Part shown: piece after piece, positions 8,487 to 15,518 of the stretch
How positions within the stretch are numbered: position 1 is the stretch's first letter
Layout of the letters: each line of letters opens with the position of its first letter
NCBI RefSeq assembly: GCF_029968035.1
Contig: NZ_JASCIQ010000019.1
Span: 90,819 to 154,818, forward strand
Direction: 5' to 3'
Length of the DNA: 64,000 bases
From: Streptomyces cavernicola
GTDB taxonomy: Bacteria; Actinomycetota; Actinomycetes; Streptomycetales; Streptomycetaceae
Position numbers and translations under genes: made by a program
The notes under the pieces: model-generated
The model's database searches: none
What the model was told of the DNA's origin: nothing
What the model saw: only the letters and a program-made list of their open reading frames with translations

Positions 8487-9265
8487 GGCCGCCCACCCCC
8501 ACGCGCGCGCTCCGCGAGCCCCGCGATCATGCGCCGTACGACCGCCGCCTGCGCGGGCGGAAAGTCCCCGAGGAACGCCGCCCCGAAGCCGCCGCTCAGC
8601 GACTCCTCGGCCGGGGCTCCGGCGATCAGCCGCACCACGTCCTCCGGCATGGCGGCGGCGAGCTCCTCCCCGAGCGGCCCGATCCGCGGATCGTCCTCGC
8701 CGGCCTCCGCCAGCTCGTCCAACCGCCCGTACAGCCCCTCCACCCGGCGCACGAACTCCGGATCCTCGGCCAGCGGCCGCAGCGCCGCGATCAGCCCGCC
8801 GCTCGCGGGGCCGCCGACCTGGTCGAAGAGCGCCAGATGCGCACGGTCCTTCGCGGCGATCGCCGATTCGGTCGGCCCGAACGCGGCGAACAGCCGGGCC
8901 AGGTCCGCGGAGACCGGCCCCTCCGGCGGCAACTCCCCGGCCCGAGCCTGCGCGAGCAGCTCGGCGAGCCGCGCCCGCCGCTCCCGGACCGCCGCCTCCT
9001 GCCGCGCCAGATCCCCGTCCAACTCCTCCAGTACTTCTACGAGTTCACGCCCGGCGTCGTCCGCGAGCACATCCCTGACCTCGGCCAGGCCAAGCCCGAG
9101 CTCGGTAAGGCGCCGGATCCGGGCCAGCTCCACGGCATGCCGAAGGCCGTACTCCCGATACCCGTTGCCCCGCCGCTCCGGCTCCGGCAACAGCCCCTGC
9201 TGGTGATAGTGGCGCACGGCCCGCGTGGTGACCCCGGCGAGCGCGGCGATCTCTCCGATCCGCAT
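8483..9265 (-). CDS. MerR-family transcriptional regulator
   Basis: A 260-residue regulator. The N-terminal MerR winged helix is clear (MRIGEIAALAGVTTRAVRHYH, then GLLPEPER and YRxY), followed by the dimerising coiled coil (LARQEAAVRERRARLAELLAQ) and a long helical effector domain with no metal-binding Cys cluster, so it more likely senses an organic ligand or acts as a cofactor-less switch. It heads a two-gene operon with the membrane protein. Its promoter has the classic MerR layout (see 9265-9302) and appears leaderless. Confidence 0.92.
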   Translation of the reverse strand: MRIGEIAALAGVTTRAVRHYHQQGLLPEPERRGNGYREYGLRHAVELARIRRLTELGLGLAEVRDVLADDAGRELVEVLEELDGDLARQEAAVRERRARLAELLAQARAGELPPEGPVSADLARLFAAFGPTESAIAAKDRAHLALFDQVGGPASGGLIAALRPLAEDPEFVRRVEGLYGRLDELAEAGEDDPRIGPLGEELAAAMPEDVVRLIAGAPAEESLSGGFGAAFLGDFPPAQAAVVRRMIAGLAERARGGGRP

Positions 9266-9302
9266 GAGCCCAGTAGAAACGTTGCCGCTGCGGCAAGGTC
9301 AA
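9265..9302 (-). promoter_or_regulatory. MerR-type promoter: 19-bp spacer with a perfect palindrome, leaderless
   Basis: On the minus strand TTGACC (9302-9297) and TCTACT (9277-9272) are separated by 19 bp. That spacer holds the perfect 15-nt palindrome TTGCCGCAGCGGCAA (9296-9282). A 19-bp spacer centred on a dyad is the signature of promoters that MerR proteins distort and activate. The -10 ends 6 nt before the ATG, implying a leaderless mRNA. The -35 lies back to back with the upstream region of rnpB. Confidence 0.85.
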
Positions 9303-9334
9303 CCGCTCTCCGCGACGCGGGTAGCATGGTCGGC

Positions 9335-9750
9335 ACGGCGGACGAGCCGGCCGGGCGGTCGCGGCGAGGGTCTTCGGACTCTCTCCGAGGAACGTCCGGG
9401 CTCCACAGGGCAGGGTGGTGGCTAACGGCCACCCGGGGTGACCCGCGGGACAGTGCCACAGAAAACAAACCGCCCAGCGCTTCGGTGCTGGGTAAGGGTG
9501 AAACGGTGGTGTAAGAGACCACCAGCGCCTGAGGTGACTCAGGCGGCTAGGTAAACCCCACCCGGAGCAAGGTCAAGAGGGGTGCTGTAACAGGCACTCT
9601 GCGCGGATGATCGAGGGCTGCCCGCCCGAGTCCGCGGGTAGACCGCACGAGGCCGACGGCAACGCCGGCCCCAGATGGATGACCGCCTCCCCCCGGTCCG
9701 CAAGGCCCGAGGGAGACAGAACCCGGCGTACAGGCCGACTCGTCCGCCCC
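9335..9750 (+). ncRNA. rnpB: RNase P RNA (bacterial class A)
   Basis: The catalytic RNA of RNase P, which matures tRNA 5' ends. Helix P1 is visible as GGCGGACGAG (9337-9346) pairing perfectly with CTCGTCCGCC (9739-9748). Conserved cores are present: GAGGAACGTCCGGGC at 9387 onward near the 5' end, ACAGAA-ACC segments, and AGACAGAACCCGGCGTAC at the 3' side. A TAGCAT -10 box at 9322-9327 fits a start near 9335. The length of about 412 nt is normal. The last 31 nt are duplicated at 18748-18778, so the 3' end of the gene doubles as an attachment site. Confidence 0.96.
9720..9750 (+). repeat. attL-like direct repeat (3' end of rnpB)
   Basis: A 31-nt sequence beginning AACCCGGCGTACAGG and ending CGTCCGCCCC, identical to 18748-18778. 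It includes the 3' strand of helix P1 and the conserved 3' core of rnpB. The bases on either side differ between the two copies. Confidence 0.88.
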
Positions 9751-9897
9751 TTCCGCCGGTGACCTGCGGCGGAGGGCTGCGCCTCAGCAGCAGGTCATCT
9801 CCTTCCCGATCACCGGCACGTTTCTCGGCCATCGGCAACGCGATCGGCGAACGGGCCACCGTCCTCGGCGCTGGACCTGGCTGGCTCCTGACACTTG

Positions 9898-10062
9898 TCA
9901 TCCGGTGCGATCTGTACCGCCGTCCTGCCCGCCTGGCAGACCGAACTGCCTGGCCCAGGATGCGACTAGGAACGTAGCGCCAACCACTGCGATAGCCGCG
10001 CCTAGCTTCGGGTCCAGCACCATGAGCAGGGCGATGACAGAAACGACTCCCAGGGTGAACAC
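9898..10062 (-). CDS. Small membrane protein, 54 residues
   Basis: GTG at 10062 with GGAGG 7 nt upstream opens a 54-codon frame ending in TGA at 9900-9898. The product is almost entirely two short hydrophobic stretches (MFTLGVVSVIALLMVLD, then AAIAVVGATFLVASWA) with a polar C-tail (GGQDGGTDRTG). Several codons end in A or T (CTA, GCT, GCA, GTT), as elsewhere in the island. Small hydrophobic proteins of this kind are common on actinobacterial integrative elements, but I cannot assign a role. It lies directly inside the left attachment repeat. Confidence 0.6.
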   Translation of the reverse strand: MFTLGVVSVIALLMVLDPKLGAAIAVVGATFLVASWARQFGLPGGQDGGTDRTG

Positions 10063-10114
10063 AAGAACGCCTCCGTCGTCTCGAATCGAAGGCGCGCTGC
10101 CAGATGAACGAACT

Positions 10115-10151
10115 GTGCCCCGCCCACGGCTTCGTGCCGTGGGCGGGGCAC
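10115..10151. terminator. Strong hairpin, probable terminator
   Basis: A perfect 16-bp stem, GTGCCCCGCCCACGGC (10115-10130), pairs with 10136-10151 around the loop TTCGT. It lies 20 nt past the stop of the cyclo-ligase gene and before the small membrane protein gene, so it likely ends the XRE/cyclo-ligase transcript. Confidence 0.8.
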
Positions 10152-10170
10152 TCTTGTTGTTGCTCGCCGC

Positions 10171-10902
10171 TCAGCGTCCAGCCGATGGAGCCCGTGCCGC
10201 GAGGACTGGAATGGATGCGATCTTCTGCGCGTCCAGGTGTTCCCAAACGAGTCCCGCCGGCCGATGTGGCGAACTGCAGGAAATCACCTCGTCCGGGGTG
10301 ACGATCAGGTCCACGCCGAAGTCGTGTTCGGTGGCGGGCAGTTCTTCGTCAACGACCTGGAGAGTGTGGACCGTGGACACCACGATTGTCTGTGGACTGA
10401 TCAGTCCGGCCTCCATGAGGAAGGCGAACTCCAGGTCGGAGTACCCGGCGCCCTTCCCGATGCGAACGCCGGCCCGGTTCACGGCAACGCTGCCGACCAC
10501 CACCATGTCCACGGGCCGTAGGGCATCGACGTCCACCTTCGGGGCGACGGTCGCCGCGATCTTGCTCGACGCGGCCTCCACCGGCTGGACGGTGAGGGCC
10601 GCCGGGTCCAGCAGGTAGAAGGGGCGCGGGTCGGCGAGCTTGGGCACGGCCATGAACACCGTCTTCCCCTCGGACAGAGCACGCGCGCGCACCGGAAGCT
10701 GTGCCTTGTCGGGCACGGCCTTGATGAACTCGGCGTCACGCCAGGCAGGAAGGCCGGCCAGCCGTGTAGCAGCCTCGTCCGAGCCCTTGAAGTTCGGGAT
10801 GCGGCCGTGAACCGAGGCGTCGTGGACGGCGTCGGCGTTGTCGAGCAGATCCCAGACCCGCTCGCGAACGCGCTGCTTCTCTTCATCAATCAGTGTGCGC
10901 AC
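10171..10902 (-). CDS. 5-formyltetrahydrofolate cyclo-ligase family protein
   Basis: A 243-residue protein of the 5-FTHF cyclo-ligase (methenyl-THF synthetase) family, which makes 5,10-methenyl-THF from 5-formyl-THF with ATP. Visible features are the N-terminal EEKQRVRERVWDLLD helix, the FMAVPKLADPRPFYLLDP strand, and the late GVRIGKGAGYSDLEFAFL motif, equivalent to the conserved G-x-G-x-G-Y-Y-D. Start GTG 10902 has AAGGGG 6 nt upstream; GTG 10917, overlapping the XRE stop as GTGA, is an alternative. It is co-transcribed with the XRE regulator. Such divergent family members often sit beside regulators, so the substrate may not be folate. Confidence 0.85.
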   Translation of the reverse strand: MRTLIDEEKQRVRERVWDLLDNADAVHDASVHGRIPNFKGSDEAATRLAGLPAWRDAEFIKAVPDKAQLPVRARALSEGKTVFMAVPKLADPRPFYLLDPAALTVQPVEAASSKIAATVAPKVDVDALRPVDMVVVGSVAVNRAGVRIGKGAGYSDLEFAFLMEAGLISPQTIVVSTVHTLQVVDEELPATEHDFGVDLIVTPDEVISCSSPHRPAGLVWEHLDAQKIASIPVLAARAPSAGR

Positions 10903-10913
10903 CTCGGTCCCCT

Positions 10914-12080
10914 TCACGCCGCTTCCATCAGGGCCATCAGCCGGTCCTGCGCCTCCTGCACCGCTGGCTCGTTCCGCCAGGTTCGAAGCTCGCGGGCGGC
11001 GCGGAAGACGATGTTCATCCCACCACCTCCGCGGGTTCCGTGCAGTTCGTTTACGGCGTCGTTGAACGCGGTGAGGGCGGCGTCGAGCTCTCCCTGGCGA
11101 ATCCAGGCGAGAGCGAGGTTCCCGACGACGATCGCGCGGGACTTCCGGCGGTCCTGGAGCTCCGTGGCGGTCTCGTCGAGGAGCTGTTGCGCCCTGCCGT
11201 ACTTGCCGAGCGTGAGGTAGCACGATCCGGCGAGCCGCCCGAAGTGGGTGGGGGACAGCAGGTCGTGGGCCGCGTCCGTACTGCTCGCCTGTTCCAGGTG
11301 CATTTCGGCACCGGCGAGGGCCCGCTCGCACTCGCGGCCTTCACCGAGGTAGGCGTGCGCCTCGGCCGCATGCAGCATGGCAAGTCCGGTGACCACATGG
11401 CTCGTGAGTCGTGTCGTGTGGGCGGCTTGCAGGGCGAGGTCGAGGCCTTCGCGGTAGTCGTTGGCGCCGTAGAGGGCGACATAGCAGGTGCGTAAGAGCG
11501 CGTGCCCTTCCGCCGTCCGGTCCCGCAGGTGGCGGGCCACGTCCACGCTCTGCGCGTAGTACGTCCGGGCTGTGCCGTGGTCCCGCCGTTGTGAGGCGTC
11601 CCAGACGAGTTGACCCATGAACGTAGCGGCGTCGGCCTGGAGAACCCGCACCTCGCGCTGGACCCGGCCCGCCGGCGCTTCGCCTGCGAGGAACTCGACT
11701 TGATTCACGTGTCGGCCGGCGTGGGCGAGCAAGGTCGCGGAAGGCATGCGGTCGTAGCGCTCAGCCAAGTCCTGCATGCCGCCCCGTAGTTCAGCGACGG
11801 TGACCAGGTCCACGCGCGAAGGGTGCCGCATGGCGTACTGGGTCCGCTCGGAGGCAGGCATCGCGTCTTCAGTCGACACGGCGAGCAGCCGGCTCAACTC
11901 CTCGGCGGAGACCTGAAGGATCGCGGCAATGCGCGGGCGGATGTACGGCTGCGGGTCCACGCGTCCCGATTCCCAACGGGAGACGGTGGATCGCTCCACG
12001 CTCAGCGCCTCAGCCAGGGCCTCCTGCGTGTATCCCACCGCATGGCGGCGGCGGGCGAAGGCGTGCCGCTTCAGTGCCAT
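10914..12080 (-). CDS. XRE-family HTH regulator with TPR-like C-terminus
   Basis: A 388-residue protein. Residues 1-70 are a Cro/C1-type helix-turn-helix (TQEALAEALSVERSTVSRWESGR). The rest is helical and Ala/Leu-rich with tetratricopeptide-like spacing (ARTYYAQSVDVARHLRD, GLAMLHAAEAHAYLGEG, RLAGSCYLTLGKYGRAQQLLDE, LALAWIRQGELDAALTAFNDA). This is the common Streptomyces layout for TPR-sensing regulators. It overlaps or abuts the cyclo-ligase gene downstream and is divergent from the HATPase gene, with a palindrome between them. Confidence 0.9.
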   Translation of the reverse strand: MALKRHAFARRRHAVGYTQEALAEALSVERSTVSRWESGRVDPQPYIRPRIAAILQVSAEELSRLLAVSTEDAMPASERTQYAMRHPSRVDLVTVAELRGGMQDLAERYDRMPSATLLAHAGRHVNQVEFLAGEAPAGRVQREVRVLQADAATFMGQLVWDASQRRDHGTARTYYAQSVDVARHLRDRTAEGHALLRTCYVALYGANDYREGLDLALQAAHTTRLTSHVVTGLAMLHAAEAHAYLGEGRECERALAGAEMHLEQASSTDAAHDLLSPTHFGRLAGSCYLTLGKYGRAQQLLDETATELQDRRKSRAIVVGNLALAWIRQGELDAALTAFNDAVNELHGTRGGGGMNIVFRAARELRTWRNEPAVQEAQDRLMALMEAA

Positions 12081-12146
12081 GGCTTCGGTCTCCCCGCGTG
12101 ATCGACGCTGATTTCAGAGTGGAAGCACCCCAGGTCATGCCCGCGT

Positions 12147-12166
12147 GTGCGGCATGGATGCCTCAC
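12147..12166. promoter_or_regulatory. Inverted repeat in the XRE/HATPase divergent region
   Basis: GTGCGGCAT-GG-ATGCCTCAC has 9-bp arms with one mismatch. It lies 66-86 nt upstream of the XRE start and about 95 nt upstream of the HATPase start. Its position between divergent genes suits an autoregulatory operator of the XRE protein. A further GCGGCA half site follows at 12171. Confidence 0.4.
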
Positions 12167-12260
12167 GCATGCGGCAATTCTGCTCTGGTTCGTGCCTCCG
12201 AGGAGCGGTTCCGTGGACGTCCACAGCACCAAGTTGCTCCTCACCGGGACGGAGAACGTC

Positions 12261-12683
12261 ATGGCTTCGGCTGCACACGCGCCACGGCAACCCACGCCGC
12301 GGCAACAGGCGTTCGACGATGACCCCGTCTCGGTGCGGGCGGCACGGAAGTTCACCACGGACACGCTCTCCGACTGGAGCATCGCCGACCGAAGCGACGA
12401 CGTCGAACTCTGCGTATCGGAGTTGGCCACGAACGCCCTGGTGCACTCAGGGGCCGACGGATTCCTCGTAGAACTCGCGGTTGACGACGATCGGCTACGC
12501 CTTGAAGTACGTGACGCCGGAATGGGCCTCCCCGAACAGCAGAGCCCCGGAGAGGACTGCGCCACCGGCCGAGGACTCTTCCTCGTCGCCGAGTGCGCGG
12601 ACGGCTGGGGCGTGGAGCCGACGGCCAACACAAGGTGGTTTGGGCCGAGTTCAAGCTCGGATCAGCCTGCCTGGCCGAGGTGA
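12261..12683 (+). CDS. ATP-binding (HATPase, anti-sigma-like) protein with frameshifted C-terminus
   Basis: A 140-residue GHKL/HATPase_c_2 domain of the RsbW/SpoIIAB-like kind abundant in Streptomyces. The N-box ELCVSELATNALVHSGAD and the G1 motif LEVRDAGMG are clear, and RGLFLVAECADGWGV is the G2 region. ATG 12261 has GGAG 6 nt upstream. The usual end (KVVWAEFKL) is present but in the +1 frame from 12632, so the annotated frame ends in an unrelated FGPSSSSDQPAWPR tail. Loss of one base near 12630 would explain this. It may still fold, because only the last strand is lost. The next genes are the lasso cluster. Confidence 0.75.
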   Translation: MASAAHAPRQPTPRQQAFDDDPVSVRAARKFTTDTLSDWSIADRSDDVELCVSELATNALVHSGADGFLVELAVDDDRLRLEVRDAGMGLPEQQSPGEDCATGRGLFLVAECADGWGVEPTANTRWFGPSSSSDQPAWPR

Positions 12684-12831
12684 GGCCCTGGTGAACCGGA
12701 TGCCGTGCGGTGCTGTGCCCCGAGTTCGGCCTGGTCGCGTGAGACCGCGGCCCCTCAGATGACCGTCGCAGACCGCCCTCGCGGCGCTGGCGACGGCAGC
12801 CCACCCCACCCACCAGAGAAGGGAACAGCAG

Positions 12832-12978
12832 ATGACTGATCAGGTCACGAACGAGACGGCCGCCCAGCCCGAGGAGGAGTACGCGGCGCCTCAACTCATC
12901 GAGCTGGACGCGGTGTCGAAGGTGACGCTCGGCAAGTACGCCGAGGACAGCTCCGACAAGGGCCGCTACTTCGAGTAG
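12832..12978 (+). CDS. Lasso peptide precursor
   Basis: A 48-residue peptide, too short for many gene callers. ATG 12832 follows AAGGGA by 7 nt. The leader (residues 1-33) has the RiPP-recognition pattern Y-x2-P-x-L (YAAPQL, residues 17-22) and ends in T-x-G: VTL then Gly34, with Thr at the penultimate leader position as in almost all lasso precursors. The predicted core is GKYAEDSSDKGRYFE. The only acidic residue at positions 7-9 is Asp9, so a Gly1-Asp9 isopeptide ring of nine residues with a six-residue tail is predicted. It lies immediately upstream of the cyclase gene. Confidence 0.9.
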   Translation: MTDQVTNETAAQPEEEYAAPQLIELDAVSKVTLGKYAEDSSDKGRYFE

Positions 12979-12996
12979 GCGGACCCGATCACCGCG

Positions 12997-13020
12997 GGTG
13001 GGGCCGCCTCCGGCCCCGCC
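12997..13020 (+). terminator. Hairpin between lasso precursor and cyclase genes (attenuator-like)
   Basis: GGTGGGGCC (12997-13005) pairs with GGCCCCGCC (13012-13020), one G-U wobble and a 6-nt loop, 18 nt after the precursor stop. No T-run follows. Such a hairpin could leave more precursor than enzyme mRNA, as in many RiPP operons. Confidence 0.55.
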
Positions 13021-13050
13021 CGCCTGGTCGGACCAGGAGAAGGGGATGGC

Positions 13051-14805
13051 ATGTATCACCTGAGCAGTCCGGAACCGCCCAGCCGCTGGCCCGAAGCCGC
13101 GGGTTCACTCGTCGATGGCCGGAGCCGAGTCGTCTTCGACGGTGCGACCCGTCTGTTCGTGCTGGGCAACTGCTACGCCGACGACCGGCAGTTATGGGAC
13201 GGTCTGGAACACGTACGGTCCGGCCGCTGGGCCAGGCTGACCGAATGGCCCGGCAGCTACTGGGTGGTGGCGGACACCGGCGACACCATGGCAGTGATCA
13301 CGGACGTGGCCGGCACCCGCCCGGTGTACTTCGCCGAGACACCGACCGGAACTCAGTGGTCGACCTCGGCCCGCGCTCTCGCTTCACGCTTCGACGCCGC
13401 GCTGGACTACGAGGCCCTCACGGCACGACTCGTGTGCCCCACTGTGCCCGAAGTGGTCGGTGACGGCACGTCCTTCGAGGGCGTACGACGCCTGCCGGGT
13501 GGCCACGTGCTGCTCGTGCAGCGCGACGGCCGGCACCGAATCCAGAAGTACGAGGAGCCGCGCACCGTGCCGTTCGAAGCAGCGGCGGCTGAGCTGCGCG
13601 AGGCGCTCCTCACGGGGATCGCCAGTCGCACGCAGGCGGCAGGGAAGATCACGGCCGATTTCTCCGGCGGCCTGGACTCCACCTCACTGGCGCTCCTGGC
13701 CACCGGGACCGCAGGCGCCGAGGTGTTCGCCGTCACCCACGCTGACACGACGAGCCGCAACGAGGACGTCGAGTACGCGCTGCGTGCGGCAGCCGACCAG
13801 CCTGGCCTGCGCCACGAGTTGGTATCGGCCTCCGACGGCCTGTTCTTCTCGGAGTTGCTGGGCGCCCCCGGTACCGACCAGCCGTTCCCGGACGCTGCCC
13901 GCTGGCGCATGAGGGCTGCGTACCAGCGCCCCTGTACCGATCACGGCAGCGACCTGCACCTGACGGGCTCCGGCGCCGACACCCTGCTCAGCGCATCCCC
14001 TTTCTACCTGGCCGATCTCGCCCGAGAACGGAAGGTGTCCGACCTCATGCGCCACTGCCTGGCCCGTGCCCGCCTCCGGCACCTGCCGACGTACGCCGTG
14101 GCCGCCGGCGCAGCGCAGCTGTCGCGGACCACGCATGCCCGCGCGCTGCAACACCTCGCCTACGACCTTGCCGCCCGGCCGGGCCGCCGACGGCCGGAGT
14201 CACAGGCCCGCCTCCACTGGATCCGAGCCTCGGGAGCTTCAGCTTGGCTCACCCCGGACGCGAGGCGGTGCCTGTCGCTCCGGGCGGCGTCGGCTGCCGA
14301 GGGGTGCAGCATCCCCAGCAGCGAGACGAGCCGTCACCGCGCCTGGGCCGAACTGCACGAGTTCGGCACGTACGAAGCGGAGCTGCGCAACCAGTCCCAC
14401 GGCGTCGGCCTGCCGCATCACGCCCCGTTCCTCGACAGCGCCGTCGTACGTGCGGCCATGGCCATCCCTGTACGGGAGCGCGCTTCAACTACGGCACAGA
14501 AACCGCTCCTTGGCGCCGCCCTCAAGGGCCTGGTGCCCGACTGGCTGCTCGCCCGCCGTACCAAGGGCGCGTACGACGGCAATGCCTACACCGGGCTGCG
14601 CAGGAACGTCGACGTACTGCGCCATCTCCTCGCCGAGAGCCGGCTCGCGGCGGAGGGCTGGATCGACCGCGCTGTGGCCGGTGTCGAACTGGAACGCCTC
14701 GCCGCCGGCGTACCCGGCAACCTCGCAGCGCTGGAGGCCCTCATCACTACGGAACTCTGGCTCCAGCGGCAGCGCACTTCGACGGTGGCGATGCAGGATG
14801 CCTGA
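13051..14805 (+). CDS. Lasso macrolactam synthetase (asparagine-synthetase-like cyclase, C protein)
   Basis: A 584-residue asparagine-synthase homologue that would adenylate the Asp9 side chain and close it onto the Gly1 amine. An N-terminal glutaminase-like domain (about 1-175) lacks the N-terminal catalytic Cys, as expected for lasso cyclases. The PP-loop ADFSGGLDSTS lies at about residues 202-212, with DLHLTGSGADTLL further on. ATG 13051 is preceded by GGAGAAGGGG. The stop overlaps the next start by 8 nt. The length and domain order match lasso C proteins rather than AsnB. Confidence 0.93.
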   Translation: MYHLSSPEPPSRWPEAAGSLVDGRSRVVFDGATRLFVLGNCYADDRQLWDGLEHVRSGRWARLTEWPGSYWVVADTGDTMAVITDVAGTRPVYFAETPTGTQWSTSARALASRFDAALDYEALTARLVCPTVPEVVGDGTSFEGVRRLPGGHVLLVQRDGRHRIQKYEEPRTVPFEAAAAELREALLTGIASRTQAAGKITADFSGGLDSTSLALLATGTAGAEVFAVTHADTTSRNEDVEYALRAAADQPGLRHELVSASDGLFFSELLGAPGTDQPFPDAARWRMRAAYQRPCTDHGSDLHLTGSGADTLLSASPFYLADLARERKVSDLMRHCLARARLRHLPTYAVAAGAAQLSRTTHARALQHLAYDLAARPGRRRPESQARLHWIRASGASAWLTPDARRCLSLRAASAAEGCSIPSSETSRHRAWAELHEFGTYEAELRNQSHGVGLPHHAPFLDSAVVRAAMAIPVRERASTTAQKPLLGAALKGLVPDWLLARRTKGAYDGNAYTGLRRNVDVLRHLLAESRLAAEGWIDRAVAGVELERLAAGVPGNLAALEALITTELWLQRQRTSTVAMQDA

Positions 14806-15085
14806 CCTCCGACCGGCTGCCACGGTGCGCGCCACGATCACCGATCGCGGCGGCATGCTCCTCGACCTCCGCGGCAAGGGGCGCTGGTACGCGCTCACGC
14901 TCTCCGGCGCGCTCTGGTGGCGCTACCTGGACGAAGGCGCCACCGTTGACCAGGCGGCCGACCGCGTAGCCGAGACCTTTGGCGCGGACCCGCAACAGGT
15001 ACGCGCCGACATGCACGCTCTCGCCCAACAGCTCGTCGACTGCCGCATGTTGTGTGCTCCGACTCGGAGGCGGTGGCATCGTTGA
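14798..15085 (+). CDS. Lasso RRE protein (PqqD-like, B1)
   Basis: A 95-residue PqqD-fold RiPP recognition element that binds the precursor leader and presents it to the B2 protease. The pattern RATITDRGGMLLDLRGKGRWYALTLSGALWWRYLDEG, then VDQAADRVAETFGADPQQVRADMHALAQQLVD, is typical for B1 proteins, with an Arg-rich tail. ATG 14798 overlaps the end of the cyclase gene, and the stop overlaps the next start as TTGA, so the genes are translationally coupled. Confidence 0.92.
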   Translation: MPDLRPAATVRATITDRGGMLLDLRGKGRWYALTLSGALWWRYLDEGATVDQAADRVAETFGADPQQVRADMHALAQQLVDCRMLCAPTRRRWHR

Positions 15086-15501
15086 GCATCCCCATGGCCG
15101 TACCCACGCGAACCGAACGACCGCCCCTGCCGGACCGCCTCGGCGCCATCGCTGCACTCGCCGTGGCCAGTGCCCTCGTCCAGGCGGCGCCCCTACGCTG
15201 CACCCTCGCCGTCGCCCGTATCACGAAGAGGTGTGCCCACCGGCCTGCCACTGCGGAGGAGGGCGTGAGGGCCGTTGCCGCCCGCGACTGGGTCAGCCGC
15301 TTCTTTCCCGGCAGGGCCGCCTGCCTGGAGATCTCCCTGGCGGCGTTCCTCGCTCTGGCGCTGCGCGGTCGCTCCGTGGACTGGTGCATAGGCTGCCGCT
15401 TCGACCCCTGCGAGTCCCACGCCTGGATCGAAGCGGAATCCGGCCCCGTCGGAGAGCCCGAAACCCCCGACCGCCCCTTCCACGTCACCCTTCGCATCTG
15501 A
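15082..15501 (+). CDS. Lasso leader peptidase (transglutaminase-like, B2)
   Basis: A 139-residue B2 protease that removes the leader peptide. The catalytic Cys is Cys81 (RAACLEISLAAFL) and the His is His113 in ESHAWIE; an acidic residue follows in the C-terminal strand. Chosen start: TTG 15082, overlapping the RRE stop as TTGA with GGAGG 11 nt upstream; GTG 15073 and ATG 15094 are possible alternatives. The N-terminal extension with Ala/Leu helices (AIAALAVASALVQAAP) is normal for the family. Confidence 0.9.
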   Translation: MSIPMAVPTRTERPPLPDRLGAIAALAVASALVQAAPLRCTLAVARITKRCAHRPATAEEGVRAVAARDWVSRFFPGRAACLEISLAAFLALALRGRSVDWCIGCRFDPCESHAWIEAESGPVGEPETPDRPFHVTLRI

Positions 15502-15518
15502 CGACCGAGGACCGACCG

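Noticed and set aside
12147..12260. Earlier start of the HATPase gene at 12147
   Set aside because: It would put the palindrome inside the coding region and lacks a ribosome binding site; ATG 12261 has GGAG at 6 nt.
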